This document shows positions 61,208 through 64,000 of a DNA stretch of 64,000 bases, one piece after another. The DNA lies in the NCBI RefSeq assembly GCF_026898115.1, contig NZ_CP114036.1, positions 7,744,001 to 7,808,000 of the forward strand, read 5' to 3'. Source of the DNA: Streptomyces sp. S465. GTDB taxonomy: Bacteria; Actinomycetota; Actinomycetes; Streptomycetales; Streptomycetaceae. The notes under the pieces were generated by a model. It was not told the origin of the DNA, searched no databases, and saw nothing but the letters and a program-made list of their open reading frames with translations. Within the stretch, counting starts at the first letter, position 1. The number at the start of each line of letters is the position of its first letter. Position numbers and translations under genes: made by a program.

Positions 61208-61906
61208 ATGGCCCTCCAGATCAGTCCCAGCATCCTGTCCGCAGACTTCTCCCGCCTGGCGGATGAGGCCAAGGCGGTGGAAGGCGCCGACTGGCTCCAC
61301 GTCGACGTCATGGACAACCACTTCGTCCCCAACCTCACCCTCGGTGTCCCGGTGGTCGAAGCGCTGGGCAAGGCCACGGACACACCGATGGACTGCCATC
61401 TCATGATCGAGGACCCGGACCGCTGGGCGCCGCAGTACGTCGAGGCGGGCGCCGGTTCGGTCACCTTCCACGTGGAGGCCGCGGCCGCGCCGGTCCGGCT
61501 GGCGCGCGAGATCCGGGCCAAGGGCGCGCGGGCCTCGATGGCGCTCAAGCCGGCCACGCCCATCGAGCCGTACGAGGACCTGCTGCCCGAACTGGACATG
61601 CTGCTGGTGATGACCGTGGAACCCGGCTTCGGCGGTCAGGCGTTCCTGGACATCATGCTGCCGAAGATCCGCCGCACCCGGCAGCTCATCGACAAGCACG
61701 GACTGGAGCTGTGGCTCCAGGTGGACGGCGGGGTCTCGGCCGCCACCATCGAGCGGTGCGCCGAGGCGGGCGCCGATGTGTTCGTGGCGGGCTCGGCGGT
61801 CTACGGTGCCCAGGACCCGGCCAAGGCCGTCAGCGAACTGCGCGCGCTCGCCGAGAAGGCGACCGGCGCCCCCGGAACACCCGGCCACGCGGCTACCGGT
61901 CGGTGA
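61208..61906 (+). CDS. rpe: Ribulose-phosphate 3-epimerase
   Basis: A 232-aa TIM barrel of the pentose phosphate pathway. ISPSILSADFSRLADE, metal ligands in WLHVDVMDNHFVPNLTLG and DCHLMIEDP, MTVEPGFGGQAFLD and LQVDGGVSAATI are all present. The ATG at 61208 follows GGAAGG; the open frame upstream to 61088 is rejected because it lacks an RBS. Confidence 0.96.
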   Translation: MALQISPSILSADFSRLADEAKAVEGADWLHVDVMDNHFVPNLTLGVPVVEALGKATDTPMDCHLMIEDPDRWAPQYVEAGAGSVTFHVEAAAAPVRLAREIRAKGARASMALKPATPIEPYEDLLPELDMLLVMTVEPGFGGQAFLDIMLPKIRRTRQLIDKHGLELWLQVDGGVSAATIERCAEAGADVFVAGSAVYGAQDPAKAVSELRALAEKATGAPGTPGHAATGR

Positions 61907-61990
61907 ACTCACGGGCAATGGGCAAACCAACTCCGCCGTTTCTGACAGGATGAACGGTGAGTCCGGACAGTGAATAGTGAGGAGACCGCG

Positions 61991-63007
61991 GTGTCGACGG
62001 GCCGTTCAGCCACGCGGATGGGACCCGCCGAACTGGTGCAGGCGGCGGCCATGGCGCGCCGCTTCTACCTCGAGGGCAAGTCCAAGATCCAGATTGCCGA
62101 GGAGTTCGGCGTCAGCCGCTTCAAGGTCGCGCGTGTGCTGGAGACGGCGCTCGAGCGCGATCTGGTGCGCATCGAGATCCGAGTTCCCGCCGAACTCGAC
62201 GCCGAGCGCTCCGACGCGCTGCGCGCCCGCTACGGGCTGCGCCACGCGGTCGTCGTGGAGTCCCCGGCCGACGCCGAGGCCGACACCCCGGACCCGGAGA
62301 ACCTGGGCGAGGTGGCCGCGGACCTGCTGGGCGAGCTGGTGACCGAGGGGGATGTGCTGGGGCTGGCCTGGGGACGTTCCACGATCCACATGGCGGCCGC
62401 GCTGCACCGGCTGCCCCCGTGCACCGTGGTCCAGCTCACCGGCGTGTACGACGCGGGTACGGCGGAGCGCGGTTCGGTCGAGGCGGTGCGCCGCGCCGCC
62501 GCCGTCTCGGGCGGGGAGGCGCACCCCATCTACGCGCCGATGCTGCTGCCGGACACGGCCACCGCGGACGCCCTGCGCGGCCAGACCGGGATCGCCCGCG
62601 CCTTCGAGTACTTCGACAAGGTCACCGTGGCCTGTGTCTCCATCGGCTCCTGGGAGGCCGGGATCTCCACGGTCTACGACATGCTGTCGGAGGAGGAGCG
62701 GGCCCACTACGAGAGCCTGGGCGCCGCCGCCGAGATGTCGGCCCACCTCTTCGACGCCGAGGGCCGCCGCATCGGCCGCGACCTGGGCGAGCGCTGCATC
62801 ACCGTGGAGGCCGACCGGCTGCGCCGGATCCCCGAGGTGGTGGCCATCGCGGGCGGCCGCCGCAAGGCCGAGGCGATCGGGGCGGTGCTGAGGTCCGGCC
62901 TGGTCACCAGCCTGGTGACGGACACCGCCGCGGCGGACCACCTGCTCGCCGAGATCACCCCCGGCGCCCGCCCCGCCCTGGACCGCGCGGACCCGGACGG
63001 CGCATAG
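61991..63007 (+). CDS. SorC/DeoR-like sugar-responsive transcriptional regulator
   Basis: A 338-aa regulator. The N-terminal HTH (MARRFYLEGKSKIQIAEEFGVSRFKVARVLETAL) is followed by a SorC-type sugar-phosphate-binding domain with GLAWGRSTIHMAAAL, VQLTGVYDAG and VVAIAGGRRKAEAIGAVLRSGLVTSLVTD. It is probably an effector-controlled repressor or activator of carbohydrate genes; the effector is unknown. The GTG at 61991 has GGAG 6 bp upstream; a start at 61970 is possible. It lies behind rpe. Confidence 0.9.
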   Translation: MSTGRSATRMGPAELVQAAAMARRFYLEGKSKIQIAEEFGVSRFKVARVLETALERDLVRIEIRVPAELDAERSDALRARYGLRHAVVVESPADAEADTPDPENLGEVAADLLGELVTEGDVLGLAWGRSTIHMAAALHRLPPCTVVQLTGVYDAGTAERGSVEAVRRAAAVSGGEAHPIYAPMLLPDTATADALRGQTGIARAFEYFDKVTVACVSIGSWEAGISTVYDMLSEEERAHYESLGAAAEMSAHLFDAEGRRIGRDLGERCITVEADRLRRIPEVVAIAGGRRKAEAIGAVLRSGLVTSLVTDTAAADHLLAEITPGARPALDRADPDGA

Positions 63008-63311
63008 CCGGCCGCCTACGCCCTGACGGGCGGAGTGTCCCGGCCCCGCGACACCCGGCACGGTCGGGAGATGTCGGCTTGCGACACCCGGCACGGCGCC
63101 TCTGGCCACCGCCGGGATCCGTGGCGCCTCCGGCGCGGCTGGGAGGTGTCGGCTTGCGACCCCCGGCCGGCGCCTCCGGCACGGCCCAGGACACGTCCAG
63201 ATCGACATCCGACAGCTCCGTCATCGGCTCGGCCAGGTGGCGACAGACGTGATCCACTGCCTTCGGCAGAGGGGCGACGGCAGCCGTTCGCACCCGGTGC
63301 CGCTCGGGCAT
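62955..63311 (-). CDS. Doubtful small open frame
   Basis: A 118-residue frame with ATG at 63311 and GGTGGGG upstream. The first 48 residues (MPERHRVRTAAVAPLPKAVD ... MTELSDVDLDVSWAVPEAPAG) look protein-like. The rest is encoded by the repeat region and is Arg/Gly/Pro-rich, and the end runs 53 bp into the SorC gene. It may be a decayed gene or no gene. I do not recognise a family. Confidence 0.2.
   Translation of the reverse strand: MPERHRVRTAAVAPLPKAVDHVCRHLAEPMTELSDVDLDVSWAVPEAPAGGRKPTPPSRAGGATDPGGGQRRRAGCRKPTSPDRAGCRGAGTLRPSGRRRPAMRRPGPRGPGRGGRRG
63049..63167 (+). repeat. Direct repeats downstream of the SorC gene
   Basis: GCGACACCCGGCACGG occurs at 63049-63064 and 63081-63096. A longer unit GGGAGRTGTCGGCTTGCGAC plus MCCCGGC occurs at 63066-63091 and 63141-63167 (period 75). 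They occupy the first part of the 617-bp region between the SorC gene and guaB1. Confidence 0.6.
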
Positions 63312-63362
63312 ACCCCACCTCACCGGGTGGGCACGCGCGGCTTTCGTTCGCGGGTTTGCGTA

Positions 63363-63387
63363 CCGGGCGCCCGTGTCGGGCGCCCGG
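63363..63387. terminator. Hairpin between the SorC gene and guaB1
   Basis: Perfect 11-bp stem CCGGGCGCCCG (63363-63373) / CGGGCGCCCGG (63377-63387) with a TGT loop. Confidence 0.6.
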
Positions 63388-63484
63388 ACTCCTTGTGTAC
63401 GCGATCCCCTCGCGGTTCCGGCAGCTCCATGGCCCGGCGGTGGCCGCGACACGTCGGTCACTCGCCCTCGGGCGGACGCTCGGG

Positions 63485-63580
63485 TAACGTTTCGACGTAA
63501 GGCAGGTTGCCTGCCGGCACGGAGCAACCCCCGCGGCCCCTCTTCGGAGGACTATATGAGTGCGGGGGTCTTTTGTTGTG
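63485..63580 (+). promoter_or_regulatory. guaB1 promoter and structured leader (candidate cis-regulatory RNA)
   Basis: TAACGT (63485-63490) is a likely -10. Downstream, GGCAGG-TTG-CCTGCC (63501-63515) competes with GGTTGC (63505-63510) pairing GCAACC (63524-63529). The latter overlaps ACCCCCGC (63527-63534), which pairs perfectly with GCGGGGGT (63562-63569), followed by CTTTT. Inside that stem is CCTC-TTCG-GAGG (63539-63550), hiding a GGAGG Shine-Dalgarno placed 5 bp before an ATG at 63556. The layout suggests control of termination or translation. I cannot assign it to a known riboswitch class. Confidence 0.45.
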
Positions 63581-63624
63581 CCGCCGCGGAGCGACCTGCG
63601 TCGTTTCGCGTGAATGTGAGACTC

Positions 63625-64000
63625 ATGCGTTTCCTCGAGCCCGGTACGGGACGCCACGTGGAATCGTCCCCGGTTCCCTACGACCTGACCTACGACGATG
63701 TGTTCATGGTGCCGAGCCGCTCCGCGGTCGGCTCCCGCCAGGGGGTGGACCTGGCCTCGCCCGACGGCACGGGCACCACCATTCCGCTCGTCGTCGCCAA
63801 CATGACCGCGATCGCCGGCCGCCGCATGGCCGAGACGGTGGCCCGCCGCGGTGGCCTCGTCGTCATCCCGCAGGACATCCCGATCGACGTCGTCACCGAT
63901 GTCGTCCGCTGGGTCAAGAACCGCCATCTGGTGCTGGACACCCCGATCGTCCTCGCCCCCTCGGGGACCGTCGCCGACGCGCTGTCGCTGCTGCCCAAGC
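63625..64000 (+). CDS. guaB1: GuaB1 family IMP dehydrogenase-related protein, 3' end outside window
   Basis: The first 125 codons of a TIM-barrel IMPDH/GMP reductase family protein: MRFLEPGTGRHVESSPVPYD, DLTYDDVFMVPSRSAVGSR, IPLVVANMTAIAGRRMAETV and the start of the first CBS domain (TPIVLAPSGTVADALSLLPK). The mycobacterial GuaB1 orthologue has been described as a GMP reductase. The ATG at 63625 matches the conserved MRFL start. An in-frame ATG at 63556 with a perfect GGAGG would add 23 residues (MSAGVFCCAAAERPASFRVN VRL). Which is used is uncertain. Confidence 0.88.
   Translation, partial: MRFLEPGTGRHVESSPVPYDLTYDDVFMVPSRSAVGSRQGVDLASPDGTGTTIPLVVANMTAIAGRRMAETVARRGGLVVIPQDIPIDVVTDVVRWVKNRHLVLDTPIVLAPSGTVADALSLLPK

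Noticed and set aside
63035..63487. A 150-codon plus-strand frame after the SorC gene
   Set aside because: It is Arg/Pro/Gly-rich, runs through the direct repeats and a perfect hairpin, and has no RBS or family.

Overview
The window is a 64 kb stretch of high-GC actinobacterial chromosome that is almost certainly from a Streptomyces. The evidence is the very high GC content, frequent GTG and TTG starts, the developmental regulator BldD with its c-di-GMP motif, the streptomycete IHF (sIHF), a vitamin K epoxide reductase in place of DsbB, and gene order that follows the Streptomyces and Mycobacterium core (pimA, pdxST, ruvCAB, yajC-secDF, apt-relA, hisS, alaS, aroCKB, efp-nusB, the pyr operon, mihF-gmk-rpoZ-coaBC-metK-priA-fmt-rsmB-rpe). 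It is a core region with no integrated element, CRISPR array, rRNA or tRNA that I can see.

Layout. 1-8 kb: the end of a phosphatidylinositol mannosyltransferase, a small membrane protein, the PLP synthase pair pdxS/pdxT, a YebC-type regulator and the Holliday-junction set ruvC-ruvA-ruvB. 7.5-14.5 kb: yajC-secD-secF (protein export), apt and the (p)ppGpp enzyme relA. 14.5-24.5 kb: two minus-strand genes (DUF349 protein, lipoprotein-like cyclophilin), a metallo-hydrolase, hisS, a decayed ABC-transporter/response-regulator remnant, a VKOR-family protein, rarA, a HugZ-like DUF2470 protein facing rpsD across a strong iron-box match, and two small membrane-associated proteins. 24.5-37 kb: alaS, ruvX, mltG, aroE, aroC-aroK-aroB, a proline-rich P-loop protein, an M24-fold protein that has lost metal ligands, efp and nusB. 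37-48 kb: bldD diverging from the pyrimidine operon pyrR-pyrB-pyrC-(membrane PH-like protein)-carA-carB-pyrD-pyrF, preceded by a PyrR-binding leader. 48-64 kb: sIHF, gmk, rpoZ, coaBC, metK, a helicase-motif-less priA, an HTH protein, fmt, an ABC exporter behind a MerR-type promoter, rsmB, a secreted beta-lactamase-fold protein, rpe, a SorC-type regulator and the 5' part of guaB1.

How the genes fit together. Most are housekeeping: cofactor supply (pdxST, coaBC, metK), recombination and repair (ruvCAB, rarA, ruvX, priA), export, tRNA charging and translation (hisS, alaS, efp, fmt, rsmB, rpsD), shikimate and de novo pyrimidine pathways, and global control (relA, rpoZ, bldD, sIHF).

The parts most worth a second look are regulatory or degenerate: the iron box between a HugZ-like gene and rpsD; a 19-bp-spacer MerR-type promoter before an ABC exporter; a leader before guaB1 with overlapping hairpins and a sequestered Shine-Dalgarno; the M24 pseudo-peptidase next to efp; the uncharacterised membrane protein locked inside the pyr operon; and a set of apparently leaderless or short-leader genes sharing TAGGCT-like -10 elements. 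I did not find a clearly new multi-gene system.
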